A stretch of DNA of 64,000 nucleotides from Pseudolabrys sp. (GTDB taxonomy: Bacteria; Pseudomonadota; Alphaproteobacteria; Rhizobiales; Xanthobacteraceae), in contig JAURVZ010000071.1 in assembly GCA_030655215.1 (NCBI GenBank), positions 62,001 to 126,000 of the forward strand. The letters run 5' to 3'. The notes beneath the pieces are model-generated. The model was given only the letters and a program-made list of their open reading frames with translations. It was not told the DNA's origin and ran no database searches. The position numbers and the translations under genes were made by a program. Shown one piece after another: positions 41,914 to 50,244 of the stretch. The stretch's first letter is position 1. Each line of letters begins with the position of its first letter.

Positions 41914-42988
41914 GAAACGCGTCGAGCGCTCGACCAAGATCGCCATCCTGTCGCCGCTGCTGGCTATCGCGTTGACGCTCGTGACGATGTCGATCCTGTT
42001 CGCCATTCTCGGCAAGAACCCGGTCATGGCGCTCTATGTCTATTTCGTCGAGCCGCTGACCGACTCTTTCACGCTGATGGAAATAGCCGTGAAGGCAACG
42101 CCGCTGGTGATGATCGCCGTCGGCCTCTCGCTCTGTTATCTCGCCAATGTCTGGAATATCGGCGCCGAAGGCCAGTTCATTATGGGCGCCGTATGCGGCA
42201 GCTATCTTGCTGTCGTCACGAACGGCACCGATCCCGGTCCCTGGGTGCTGCCGGCGATGCTGGTGATGGGCGCTGCCGGCGGCGCGCTGTGGGCAATGAT
42301 CCCGGCTTTGTGCAAGGTTCGCTACGGCGCCAACGAAATCCTCACCTCGCTGATGCTGGTCTATGTCGCCGATTTGATCATGGACTATCTGGTGCGCGGG
42401 CCATGGCGCGACCCGAAAGGCATGAACTTCCCGACCACGGCCTCGTTCGATCCGGTGGCGACGGTGCCGACCTTGTTCGAGACCGGGCGCATCCATTGGG
42501 GCGCGCTGGCGGCACTGATCGTCGTGGCGCTGGCAACCGTCATGCTCGGGCGAACGATCAAGGGTTTTGAAATCCGTGTTGTCGGCGCGGCGCCGCGCGC
42601 GGCGCGCTTTGCCGGTTTCAATTCAAAGAAGCTGGTGGTGTTCACCTTCGCCGTGTCGGGTGCGCTCGCCGGCCTTGCCGGCATTATCGAAGTCGCCGGC
42701 CCGGTCGGCGTGCTGCAGCCGGGCATTTCGCCGGGCTATGGCTTCACCGCCATCATCGTCGCGTTTCTTGGTAGGCTGAACCCCGTGGGCATTCTCATCG
42801 CCGGATTGTTCCTGGCGCTGACTTTCATCGGCGGCGAAGGCGCGCAGATCTCGATGAAGATCCCGCTCGATCTCACCAAGGTGTTCCAGGGCATCTTGCT
42901 GTTCTACGTGCTCGCCTGCGATTCCTTGATCCTCTACCGCATTCGCCTGATCGCTTCACCCAAGAAGGCCGCACATGGGACTGCTTGA
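41897..42988 (+). CDS. BMP-type ABC importer, permease subunit 1
   Basis: The 363-aa permease has about ten hydrophobic segments and the family's motifs (LCYLANVWNIGAEGQFIMGA; NEILTSLMLVYVADL). The ATG at 41897 is preferred because GGGAGG lies just before it; it overlaps the ATPase gene by 17 bp. The frame would also allow an ATG at 41879. Paired with permease 2, it forms the membrane pore. Confidence 0.9.
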   Translation: MQLVLEKRVERSTKIAILSPLLAIALTLVTMSILFAILGKNPVMALYVYFVEPLTDSFTLMEIAVKATPLVMIAVGLSLCYLANVWNIGAEGQFIMGAVCGSYLAVVTNGTDPGPWVLPAMLVMGAAGGALWAMIPALCKVRYGANEILTSLMLVYVADLIMDYLVRGPWRDPKGMNFPTTASFDPVATVPTLFETGRIHWGALAALIVVALATVMLGRTIKGFEIRVVGAAPRAARFAGFNSKKLVVFTFAVSGALAGLAGIIEVAGPVGVLQPGISPGYGFTAIIVAFLGRLNPVGILIAGLFLALTFIGGEGAQISMKIPLDLTKVFQGILLFYVLACDSLILYRIRLIASPKKAAHGTA

Positions 42989-43895
42989 AGCCATCATCAT
43001 CTCGGTGATCGCCGCCTCGACGCCATTGCTGTTGGCGGCGGCGGGCGAACTCGTTGTCGAGAGATCCGGCGTTTTGAATCTCGGCACCGAAGGCATGATG
43101 ATCATGGGGGCGGCCTGCGGCTTTGCCGGTTGCTGGCTGACCGGCTCGACGTTCATCGGCGCGCTGTGCGGCATTGCCGCCGGCTGCGCGCTGTCGCTGG
43201 TGTTCGCGGCGCTGACCTTGGGCCTTGCGGTCAACCAGGTCGCCGCCGGACTGGCGCTGACCATTCTCGGCGTCGGCCTGTCCGGCCTGATCGGCGCCGG
43301 CTTTGTCGGCGAGAAGATCACTCCCGCTCCTCACCTTTATCTGCCGGTCCTGACCGGCCTGCCCTTCATCGGCAAGATATTGTTCGGCCAGGATGGCTTC
43401 GTTTATTTCTCGGTCGCTTTGGTCATCGGCATCTGGTGGTTCCTGTACCGCACCCGCGCCGGGCTGGTGCTGCGCGCCGTCGGCGACAGCCACACCTCGG
43501 CGCATGCGCTCGGCTATCCGGTGCTGAAAATCCGTTTGCTCGCCGTGCTGTTCGGCGGCGGCTGCGCTGGGCTCGGCGGCGCCTTCCTGCCGCTGGCTTA
43601 TACGCCCTTCTTCATTCCCGGCATGACCGCCGGCCGCGGCTGGATCGCGCTGGCTTTGGTCGTGTTCTCATCCTGGATGCCGGGCCGGCTTGCCGCCGGC
43701 GCTTACCTGTTCGGCGCCGTCACCATCATGCAACTGCATGCGCAGGCTTTCGGCCTCGGCATTCCGTCGCAACTGATGACCGCGCTGCCCTATCTCGCCA
43801 CCGTCATTGTGCTGGTGCTGATCTCGCGGGCACGCGGCAGCGCCGGCTCCGTCGCGCCTGCGTCACTGGGAATTGTTTTTGTGCCCGACCGCTAA
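42975..43895 (+). CDS. BMP-type ABC importer, permease subunit 2
   Basis: The 306-aa permease has about nine hydrophobic helices, with the related motif ERSGVLNLGTEGMMIMGA and VNQVAAGLALTILG. It overlaps permease 1 by 14 bp. Partner of the 41897 permease in a heterodimeric pore. Confidence 0.9.
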   Translation: MGLLEAIIISVIAASTPLLLAAAGELVVERSGVLNLGTEGMMIMGAACGFAGCWLTGSTFIGALCGIAAGCALSLVFAALTLGLAVNQVAAGLALTILGVGLSGLIGAGFVGEKITPAPHLYLPVLTGLPFIGKILFGQDGFVYFSVALVIGIWWFLYRTRAGLVLRAVGDSHTSAHALGYPVLKIRLLAVLFGGGCAGLGGAFLPLAYTPFFIPGMTAGRGWIALALVVFSSWMPGRLAAGAYLFGAVTIMQLHAQAFGLGIPSQLMTALPYLATVIVLVLISRARGSAGSVAPASLGIVFVPDR

Positions 43896-43933
43896 GCTTT
43901 GAGAATTCACCGTCTGACAAACCGGAGTTGACC

Positions 43934-45013
43934 ATGAAAAAACTGATGATGACCGCAGCCGTCGCCGCCTTGACGATCGTGAGCACGGGCTTTAGTGCCT
44001 CTGCCGCCGATAAACTGAAGATCGGCTTTATCTATCTTGGACCGGTCGGCGATCTCGGCTGGACCTATATGCACGAACTCGGCCGCCAGATGATGGTCAA
44101 GGAGCTCGGCGACAAGGTCGAGACCACCTATCTCGAAAACGTCAGCGAAGGCCCGGATTCGGAGCGCTCGATCGAGCAGCTTGCCCGCACCGGCCACCAA
44201 CTCATCTTCACCACGTCATTCGGCTACATGGACCCAACGCTGAAGGTCGCCAAGAAATATCCCAAGATCAAGTTCGAGCACGCCACCGGCTTCAAGCGCG
44301 CCGACAACATGGGCACCTACTCCGGCAAATTCCATGAAGGCCGCTATATCCAGGGCGTGATCGCCGGCAAGATGTCGAAGACCGGCACGCTCGGCTACAT
44401 TGCCTCGTTCCCGATCCCGGAAGTCATCGCCGGCATCAACGCAACGATCCTCGGCGCGCAGACCACGAATCCGAACATCAAGCTCAAGGTCATCTGGGTT
44501 AACACCTGGTTCGATCCGGGCAAGGAAGCGGACGCCGCCAAGGCGCTCGCCGACCAGGGTGTCGACGTCATCATGCAGCACACCGACTCGCCGGCGGCGA
44601 TGCAAGTGGCGGCGCAGCGCGGCATCATGGCGTTTGGCCAGGACTCGGACATGATCAAGTTCGGTCCGAAAACGCAGCTCACGGCAATCGTCAACAATTG
44701 GGGCCCGTATTACACGCGCGCCGCCAAGGCGGCTCTCGACGGCACATGGAAGGCCGAAGACACCTGGGATGGCCTGAAGGAAAAGATGGTGCTGATGGCC
44801 GCCTATACCAACATGCCGGACGACGTGAAGGCTTTGGCCGAGAAGACCGAAGCAGAGATCATTGCCGGCACGCTGAACCCGTTCAAGTGCCCGGTGCTCG
44901 GGCAAGACGGCAAGCCGGTTGAGTGCAAGGGCGGCGCCAATCTCGACAACGGCCAGATCCTCGGCATGAACTTCTATGTGAAGGGTGTCGACGACAAGAT
45001 CCCGGGCAAGTAA
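43934..45013 (+). CDS. BMP family ABC substrate-binding protein
   Basis: The 359-aa exported protein starts MKKLMMTAAVAALTIVSTGFSASA (signal peptide cut after about residue 24) and continues KLKIGFIYLGPVGDLGWTYMHELGR, the standard BMP/PnrA opening. It has no lipobox cysteine, so it appears to be a soluble periplasmic protein. BMP family proteins bind purine nucleosides or bases. It is the last gene of the transporter operon, followed at once by a strong terminator. Confidence 0.92.
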   Translation: MKKLMMTAAVAALTIVSTGFSASAADKLKIGFIYLGPVGDLGWTYMHELGRQMMVKELGDKVETTYLENVSEGPDSERSIEQLARTGHQLIFTTSFGYMDPTLKVAKKYPKIKFEHATGFKRADNMGTYSGKFHEGRYIQGVIAGKMSKTGTLGYIASFPIPEVIAGINATILGAQTTNPNIKLKVIWVNTWFDPGKEADAAKALADQGVDVIMQHTDSPAAMQVAAQRGIMAFGQDSDMIKFGPKTQLTAIVNNWGPYYTRAAKAALDGTWKAEDTWDGLKEKMVLMAAYTNMPDDVKALAEKTEAEIIAGTLNPFKCPVLGQDGKPVECKGGANLDNGQILGMNFYVKGVDDKIPGK

Positions 45014-45020
45014 CCGGACC

Positions 45021-45050
45021 AACGCGGGAGGCTTCGGCCTCCCGCGTTTC
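45021..45050. terminator. Intrinsic terminator with UUCG tetraloop
   Basis: A perfect 12-bp stem (45021-45032 with 45037-45048) with loop TTCG, then TTTCTTCT. It ends the purine transporter operon and lies against the convergent deaminase gene (stop at 45062). Confidence 0.85.
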
Positions 45051-45061
45051 TTCTCATGCGA

Positions 45062-46399
45062 CTATGCTTGCAGATTCCGCGCCGCGGCCTGATGCCGCCG
45101 CATCAAACCGGCAAGATCGAGCCCGGGAATGGCGCCATCTTGAACCGTCCAGTTGCCATTGATCATCACCCGGTCGGCGCGATGCGCGCCGCACAGCACC
45201 AGCGCCGCCAGCGGATCGCCGTGACCGGAAAAGCGCAATTCATCCAGCTTGAACATGGCCAGATCGGCGCGCTTGCCGACGGCTATTTCGCCCAACTCCG
45301 GACGGCCGACGCAAGCCGCCGAGCCTTTGGTCGCCCAGCGCAACGCGTCTTTGTGGCTGACGGCGTTAGCGCCGTAACGCGCCCGCTGCACCAGGAAGGC
45401 CGCGCGCACTTCCTGCATCAGATTCGACTCGTCGTTCGAGGCCGAGCCGTCGACGCCAAGGCCGATGCTGACGCCGGCCTTTTCCAGATCGCAAACCGGG
45501 CAGCAGCCCGACGCCAGCGTTTGATTGCTGCAGGCGCAATGGCTGATCGACACGCCGCCTTTGGCAAGGCGCGGCATTTCATCGGCACTGAAATGAATGC
45601 CGTGCGCCAGCCAGGTGCGGCTGTTGAGCCAGCCGCAATCCTCGAGATAATCGAGCGGCCGGACGCCATAGATCTGCTCGCAGAATTTGTTTTCGTCCTC
45701 GGTCTCTGCCAGATGGGTATGCAGGCGGACGTCGAGCTTCGCTGCAAGATCGGCCGTGGACTTCATCAGCGCCGTGGTGACGGAGAACGGCGAGCAAGGC
45801 GCCAGCGCGATCTGCGTCATCGCCGCCTCGCCGCGCTCATGGTAGCGATCGACCAGCCGTTTGCTGTCGGCGAGGATGGCGTCCTCGTCCTGCACCACCG
45901 AGTCCGGCGGCAGGCCGCCGTCGCGCTCGGACAGGTTCATCGAGCCGCGCGTCAGCAAGGTGCGGATGCCAAGCTTTTTGGCCGCGGCAATTTCAATATC
46001 GATGCCGTCTTCGAGGCCCTTCGGGAAGACGTAATGATGATCGGTGGTGGTGGTGCAGCCGGACAGCATCAGTTCGGCCATCGCCACGGTGACCGCCGCA
46101 TCGAGCGCATCGGGCGTCATCTTGGCCCAGATCGGATAAAGCGCCTTCAGCCACGGAAACAGTTCGCGGTCGAGTGCCGCAGGGACAGCGCGCGTCAGTG
46201 TCTGGTAGAAGTGATGATGGGTGTTGATCAGGCCGGGAATGACGACATGGTCGCGCGCCTCGAACGGCGCGGCGGTGGTCTTGGGCTCGGTGCCCTTAGC
46301 CACCAGTTCTACGATGGCGCCATTGGCGACAACAACGCCACGCTCGGCATCGTCGGCCAGAATGGCCATCGGGTCCTTGATCCAGATCGCTTCGGTCAT
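45062..46399 (-). CDS. 8-oxoguanine deaminase (amidohydrolase superfamily)
   Basis: The 445-aa metal-dependent deaminase has the amidohydrolase metal site HHHFYQTLTR, the LHTHLAETEDEN motif (metal His), WLAHGIHFS and GLGVDGSASNDESNL (metal Asp). These features match the 8-oxoguanine deaminase branch of the guanine-deaminase-like proteins, which converts 8-oxoguanine to urate. Urate is the substrate of PuuD at 38112, so it fits the island. It is convergent with the ABC operon and divergent from the xanthine dehydrogenase genes. Confidence 0.87.
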   Translation of the reverse strand: MTEAIWIKDPMAILADDAERGVVVANGAIVELVAKGTEPKTTAAPFEARDHVVIPGLINTHHHFYQTLTRAVPAALDRELFPWLKALYPIWAKMTPDALDAAVTVAMAELMLSGCTTTTDHHYVFPKGLEDGIDIEIAAAKKLGIRTLLTRGSMNLSERDGGLPPDSVVQDEDAILADSKRLVDRYHERGEAAMTQIALAPCSPFSVTTALMKSTADLAAKLDVRLHTHLAETEDENKFCEQIYGVRPLDYLEDCGWLNSRTWLAHGIHFSADEMPRLAKGGVSISHCACSNQTLASGCCPVCDLEKAGVSIGLGVDGSASNDESNLMQEVRAAFLVQRARYGANAVSHKDALRWATKGSAACVGRPELGEIAVGKRADLAMFKLDELRFSGHGDPLAALVLCGAHRADRVMINGNWTVQDGAIPGLDLAGLMRRHQAAARNLQA

Positions 46400-46457
46400 G
46401 CGCTTATTCCTTCGCCGTCATCCTACCGAGTCTTGCAAGACCGGGACCAGCACTCTC

Positions 46458-46547
46458 CTCCGTTCGTCCCCGCGAAAGCGGGGACCCAGGAGCAACAAGC
46501 ACGGAGTTTGCAGCCCTGGATTCCCGCTTTCGCGGGAACGAACGGAG
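46458..46547. repeat. Palindromic repeat upstream of the xanthine dehydrogenase genes
   Basis: Arms CTCCGTTCGT (46458-46467) and ACGAACGGAG (46538-46547) enclose a second pair, CCCCGCGAAAGCGGGG and CCCGCTTTCGCGGG. It lies in the divergent gap between the deaminase and xdh genes and so may interfere with, or be part of, their promoter region. Confidence 0.75.
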
Positions 46548-46569
46548 TGTGTGGTAGCAGGTCTGCCCC

Positions 46570-47388
46570 ATGGACCTGAACACAATCAAAGAAGTGGCGC
46601 GGCCGAAGGCGCGCGGTGAGTTGAGCGGCTGGCGCGACGGCGATGCCTTCCTCGGCGGCGGCACCTGGCTGTTTTCCGAGCCGCAGCCGAAACTGACGCG
46701 GCTGGTCGATCTCGCGGCGCTTGGCTGGCAACCGCTCACCGTGAGCGCCGAGGGACTTGAGATCGCCGCCACCTGCACGGTGGCGCAACTCGACGCCCTA
46801 ACGCTGCCGGTCGAATGGACCGCCGCGCCGTTGATCGGCCAATGCTGCCGCGCCTTTCTCGCCTCGTTCAAGGTGTGGAACGCAGCCACTGTCGGCGGCA
46901 ATATTTGTCTGGCTTTGCCGGCCGGGCCGATGATTTCGCTGACCGCGGCGCTTGATGGCGAAGCCTTGCTGTGGGCGGCAGATAGCAGCGAGCGGCGCCT
47001 GAAGATAGTTGATGTCGTTACAGGCCCGCAGAAGAATGCGCTGCGGCCCGGCGAAGTCATGCGCAGCATCTCTGTGCCCGCCGCCGCGCTAACAACACGC
47101 ACGGCGTATCGGCAGGTTTCGCTGGCCAATCATGGCCGCTCCGGCGCGCTGGTCATTGGCACGCGTGCGGCGAATGGCTCGTTCGCATTGACGATTACCG
47201 CGTCAACGCCGCGGCCGATCCGACTTCGCTACGACGCTCTGCCCACGATCGACACCTTGCGCGCCGACATCGAAGCTGCGGTCGATGTTTGGTACGACGA
47301 CATTCACGGACTGCCAGCATGGCGCCGCCACATGACCTTGCACTTCGCGCAAGAAATTCTCGCTGAACTCAGCGCGGGCGCACGATGA
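46570..47388 (+). CDS. Xanthine dehydrogenase FAD-binding subunit
   Basis: The 272-aa protein has the CO-dehydrogenase/XDH flavoprotein-subunit fold: FAD-binding FLGGGTWLF, NAATVGGNICLALPAGPMI and a C-terminal CODH-FAD domain (TRTAYRQVSLANHGRSGAL). It passes electrons from the Fe-S clusters to NAD or quinone. It overlaps the next gene (ATGA at 47385-47388), so the two subunits are made together. Confidence 0.9.
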   Translation: MDLNTIKEVARPKARGELSGWRDGDAFLGGGTWLFSEPQPKLTRLVDLAALGWQPLTVSAEGLEIAATCTVAQLDALTLPVEWTAAPLIGQCCRAFLASFKVWNAATVGGNICLALPAGPMISLTAALDGEALLWAADSSERRLKIVDVVTGPQKNALRPGEVMRSISVPAAALTTRTAYRQVSLANHGRSGALVIGTRAANGSFALTITASTPRPIRLRYDALPTIDTLRADIEAAVDVWYDDIHGLPAWRRHMTLHFAQEILAELSAGAR

Positions 47389-50102
47389 CCTTCAACGTCA
47401 ACGGCAAAGCCTTCGACGAACAGCCTGCCGCCGGGCAGTGCCTGCGAACCTTCCTGCGTGAACTCGGTCATTTCGGCGTCAAGAAAGGCTGCGACGCCGG
47501 CGATTGCGGCGCCTGCACGGTTTATCTCGACGGCGAGCCGATCCATTCCTGCCTGATGCCGGCGTTCCGCGCCGAGGACCGCGAGGTCACCACCATCGAA
47601 GGCCTCGCGAACGGCAACGAGCTGCATCCGATGCAGCGCGCCTTCCTTGACGCGCAGGGTTTCCAATGCGGCTTCTGCACCGCCGGCATGATCATGACCG
47701 CAGCGGCGCTCAATCAGGCGCAGCGCGCCGACCTGCCGCAAGCCTTGAAGGGCAATCTGTGCCGCTGCACCGGCTATCGCGCCATCGAGGATGCGATTGC
47801 CGGCAAGCGCGACGCCGCCGAGCCGCAGGCCGGCTGCGGCGTCGGCCACAATGTCCCTGCGCCGGCTGGGCCGGATGTCGTCACCGGCAAGGCGCGCTTC
47901 ACGCTCGATGTCGGGATTGAGGGCCTGCAGCACATCAAGCTGCTGCGCTCGCCGCATGCGCATGCGCGCATTCGCGGCATCGACAAGAGCGAAGCGTTGA
48001 AAGTGCCGGGCGTCATCGCCGTGCTGACGCATGAGGACGCGCCGAAGACCGCCTTCTCGACCGCGCGGCATGAAACGCCGGAGATCGATGCCGACGATAC
48101 TGTCGTGCTCGACACTGTTGTCCGCTACATCGGTCAGCGCGTTGCAGCTGTTGTTGCGAGCAGTGAAGCTGCGGCCGAAGAAGGATGCCGCAAACTCAAG
48201 GTCGATTACGACATTCTGCCCGCCGTGTTCGATCCGGAACAGGCGATGCAGCCCGGCGCGCCGCTGTTGCACGGCGACAAGGGCCCGGAAGCGCGCATCT
48301 ACGATCCCCAGCAAAACCTCATCCACGCCGTGCACAGTGAATTCGGCAGCGCCGAGGCGGGCTTTGCCGAGGCCGAGGCCATTCACGAAGGCACTTATTT
48401 TGTGCCGCGCGTGCAGCATGCCCATCTGGAAACCTTGTGCGCCATTGCCTGGATTGACGCCGGCGGCCGGCTGAACATCCGCTCCAGCACGCAGGTGCCG
48501 TTCCTGACCCGAAAGGAACTGGCGCGCGTCTTCGGCCTCGACGAAGACGCGGTGCGCGTGTTCTGCGAGCGCGTTGGCGGCGGCTTTGGCGCCAAGCAGG
48601 AAATGATGGTCGAGGACATTGCCGCGCTCGCCGCGCTGAAAACCGGCAAACCGGTGGTGATCGAATTCACCCGCGAGGAGCAGTTCATCGCCGCGACGAC
48701 GCGGCATCCGATGCAAGTGCGCGTCAAGATCGGCGCCAAGAGCGACGGCACACTGTCCGCGATGCAACTCCATGTCGTGTCCAATACCGGCGCCTATGGC
48801 AATCACGGCGCGCCGGTGCTGGAGCATGCCTGTTCGGAAGCGATCAGCGTCTATCGATGCGCCAACAAGAAAGTCGATGGCTACGCCGTCTACACCAACA
48901 CCGTGCCGGCCGGCGCCTTTCGCGGCTACGGCCTGCCGCAGACGCAATTCGCCGTCGAATCGGCGATGGATGAAGTCGCTCGCATGCTCGGGATCGACGG
49001 CATCGATTTCCGCCGCCGCAATGTCATCAAGCGTGACGAGCCGATGATCGGCGCCCATGAAGCATCCGATGACATGATCCATGGCAGTTATGGCCTCGAT
49101 CAATGTCTCGATCTGGTCGAGGCGGCGATGCGCCGCGACGCGCCGGTCACGCTGCCGCCGGAATGGCGCATCGGCGAAGGCACGGCGCTGACCATGATCG
49201 CCACCGTGCCGCCGGGCGGCCATTACTCCGATACATATATCTGGCTGGAGAGCGACGGCTCCTACGCCATGACCATTGGCACCGCCGAATTCGGCAACGG
49301 CACGACGACCGTGCATCGCCAGGTTGCCGCCAGTGTGCTCGGTGCGCTGCCATCGCAAATTACGTTCAAGCAATCCGACACCGACCACGGCGGCCATGAC
49401 ACCGGCGCCTATGGTTCGACCGGCACGGTGATCGGCGGCCGGGCCACCGAGAATGCCGCGCAAGCCTTGCGCGACGTGGTGCTCGACTTCGCGGCGAAGC
49501 ACAGCGGCGCGTCGCGCTCCGACTGCACGCTCGCCGATGGCGCAGTGATGTGCGGTGATAAAGCCATCGCGCTCGCCGATTTGCGCCAGGCCGCCACGAT
49601 CGCCGGCGTCGTGCTGTCGGCACACGGCACTGCCAATGGCATTCCGCGTTCGACCGCCTTCAACGTGCAGGGATTCCGCATCGCGGTGAATCGGATCAGC
49701 GGCGAAATCAAGATCCTCAAGAGCGTGCAGGCCGCCGACGCCGGCACCGTCATCAACCCGATGCAATGCCGCGCCCAGATCGAAGGCGGCGTCGCCCAGG
49801 CCATCGGCGCCGCCCTGTTCGAGGAAATCGTCATCGGTGGTGAAGGCCGCGTCACGAACCCTACGTTCCGCACCTATCACATACCGTCATACGCCGATAT
49901 TCCGCGCACCGAAGTGCTGTTCGCCGACACGAGCGACACGTTGGGCCCGTTCGGCGCCAAGTCGATGAGCGAGAGCCCCTACAATCCGGTGGCCGCCGCG
50001 CTCGGCAACGCCATCCGCGACGCCACCGGCGTGCGCATGCATCGCCTGCCATTCAAGCCTGACCGCGTTCACGCCGCTTTGACGGCCGCTGCAACTGGCT
50101 AA
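47385..50102 (+). CDS. Xanthine dehydrogenase, fused 2Fe-2S and molybdopterin subunit
   Basis: The 905-aa protein fuses two subunits usually encoded separately. Residues about 1-155 have a plant-ferredoxin 2Fe-2S domain (CDAGDCGAC) and a second 2Fe-2S domain ([17 protein letters not shown]). From about 165 a molybdopterin hydroxylase begins ([33 protein letters not shown]) and the C-terminal catalytic Glu is in the SMSESPYN segment instead of the usual GxGE. With the FAD subunit it would oxidise hypoxanthine/xanthine to urate, feeding PuuD. The altered final Glu motif may shift substrate choice. Confidence 0.9.
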   Translation: MTFNVNGKAFDEQPAAGQCLRTFLRELGHFGVKKGCDAGDCGACTVYLDGEPIHSCLMPAFRAEDREVTTIEGLANGNELHPMQRAFLDAQGFQCGFCTAGMIMTAAALNQAQRADLPQALKGNLCRCTGYRAIEDAIAGKRDAAEPQAGCGVGHNVPAPAGPDVVTGKARFTLDVGIEGLQHIKLLRSPHAHARIRGIDKSEALKVPGVIAVLTHEDAPKTAFSTARHETPEIDADDTVVLDTVVRYIGQRVAAVVASSEAAAEEGCRKLKVDYDILPAVFDPEQAMQPGAPLLHGDKGPEARIYDPQQNLIHAVHSEFGSAEAGFAEAEAIHEGTYFVPRVQHAHLETLCAIAWIDAGGRLNIRSSTQVPFLTRKELARVFGLDEDAVRVFCERVGGGFGAKQEMMVEDIAALAALKTGKPVVIEFTREEQFIAATTRHPMQVRVKIGAKSDGTLSAMQLHVVSNTGAYGNHGAPVLEHACSEAISVYRCANKKVDGYAVYTNTVPAGAFRGYGLPQTQFAVESAMDEVARMLGIDGIDFRRRNVIKRDEPMIGAHEASDDMIHGSYGLDQCLDLVEAAMRRDAPVTLPPEWRIGEGTALTMIATVPPGGHYSDTYIWLESDGSYAMTIGTAEFGNGTTTVHRQVAASVLGALPSQITFKQSDTDHGGHDTGAYGSTGTVIGGRATENAAQALRDVVLDFAAKHSGASRSDCTLADGAVMCGDKAIALADLRQAATIAGVVLSAHGTANGIPRSTAFNVQGFRIAVNRISGEIKILKSVQAADAGTVINPMQCRAQIEGGVAQAIGAALFEEIVIGGEGRVTNPTFRTYHIPSYADIPRTEVLFADTSDTLGPFGAKSMSESPYNPVAAALGNAIRDATGVRMHRLPFKPDRVHAALTAAATG

Positions 50103-50244
50103 CCAATTAAGCAAGTATCGCTGGCAAACGGCCCGTTTGCAGGCCTAAATGGCGCTGCGGCCCAAGAATTGCATGAATATTGGGCACCGAATTAGCCCTA
50201 ACAGCGATACACTAAAGACCAGCGTTCAACAGTAGCGGTAACCC

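Noticed and set aside
47304..49880. 858-aa open frame on the minus strand
   Set aside because: It lies fully antisense to the xanthine dehydrogenase gene, has the low-complexity Arg/His/Gly/Ala composition of GC-rich shadow frames, shows no domain and has no ribosome binding site.
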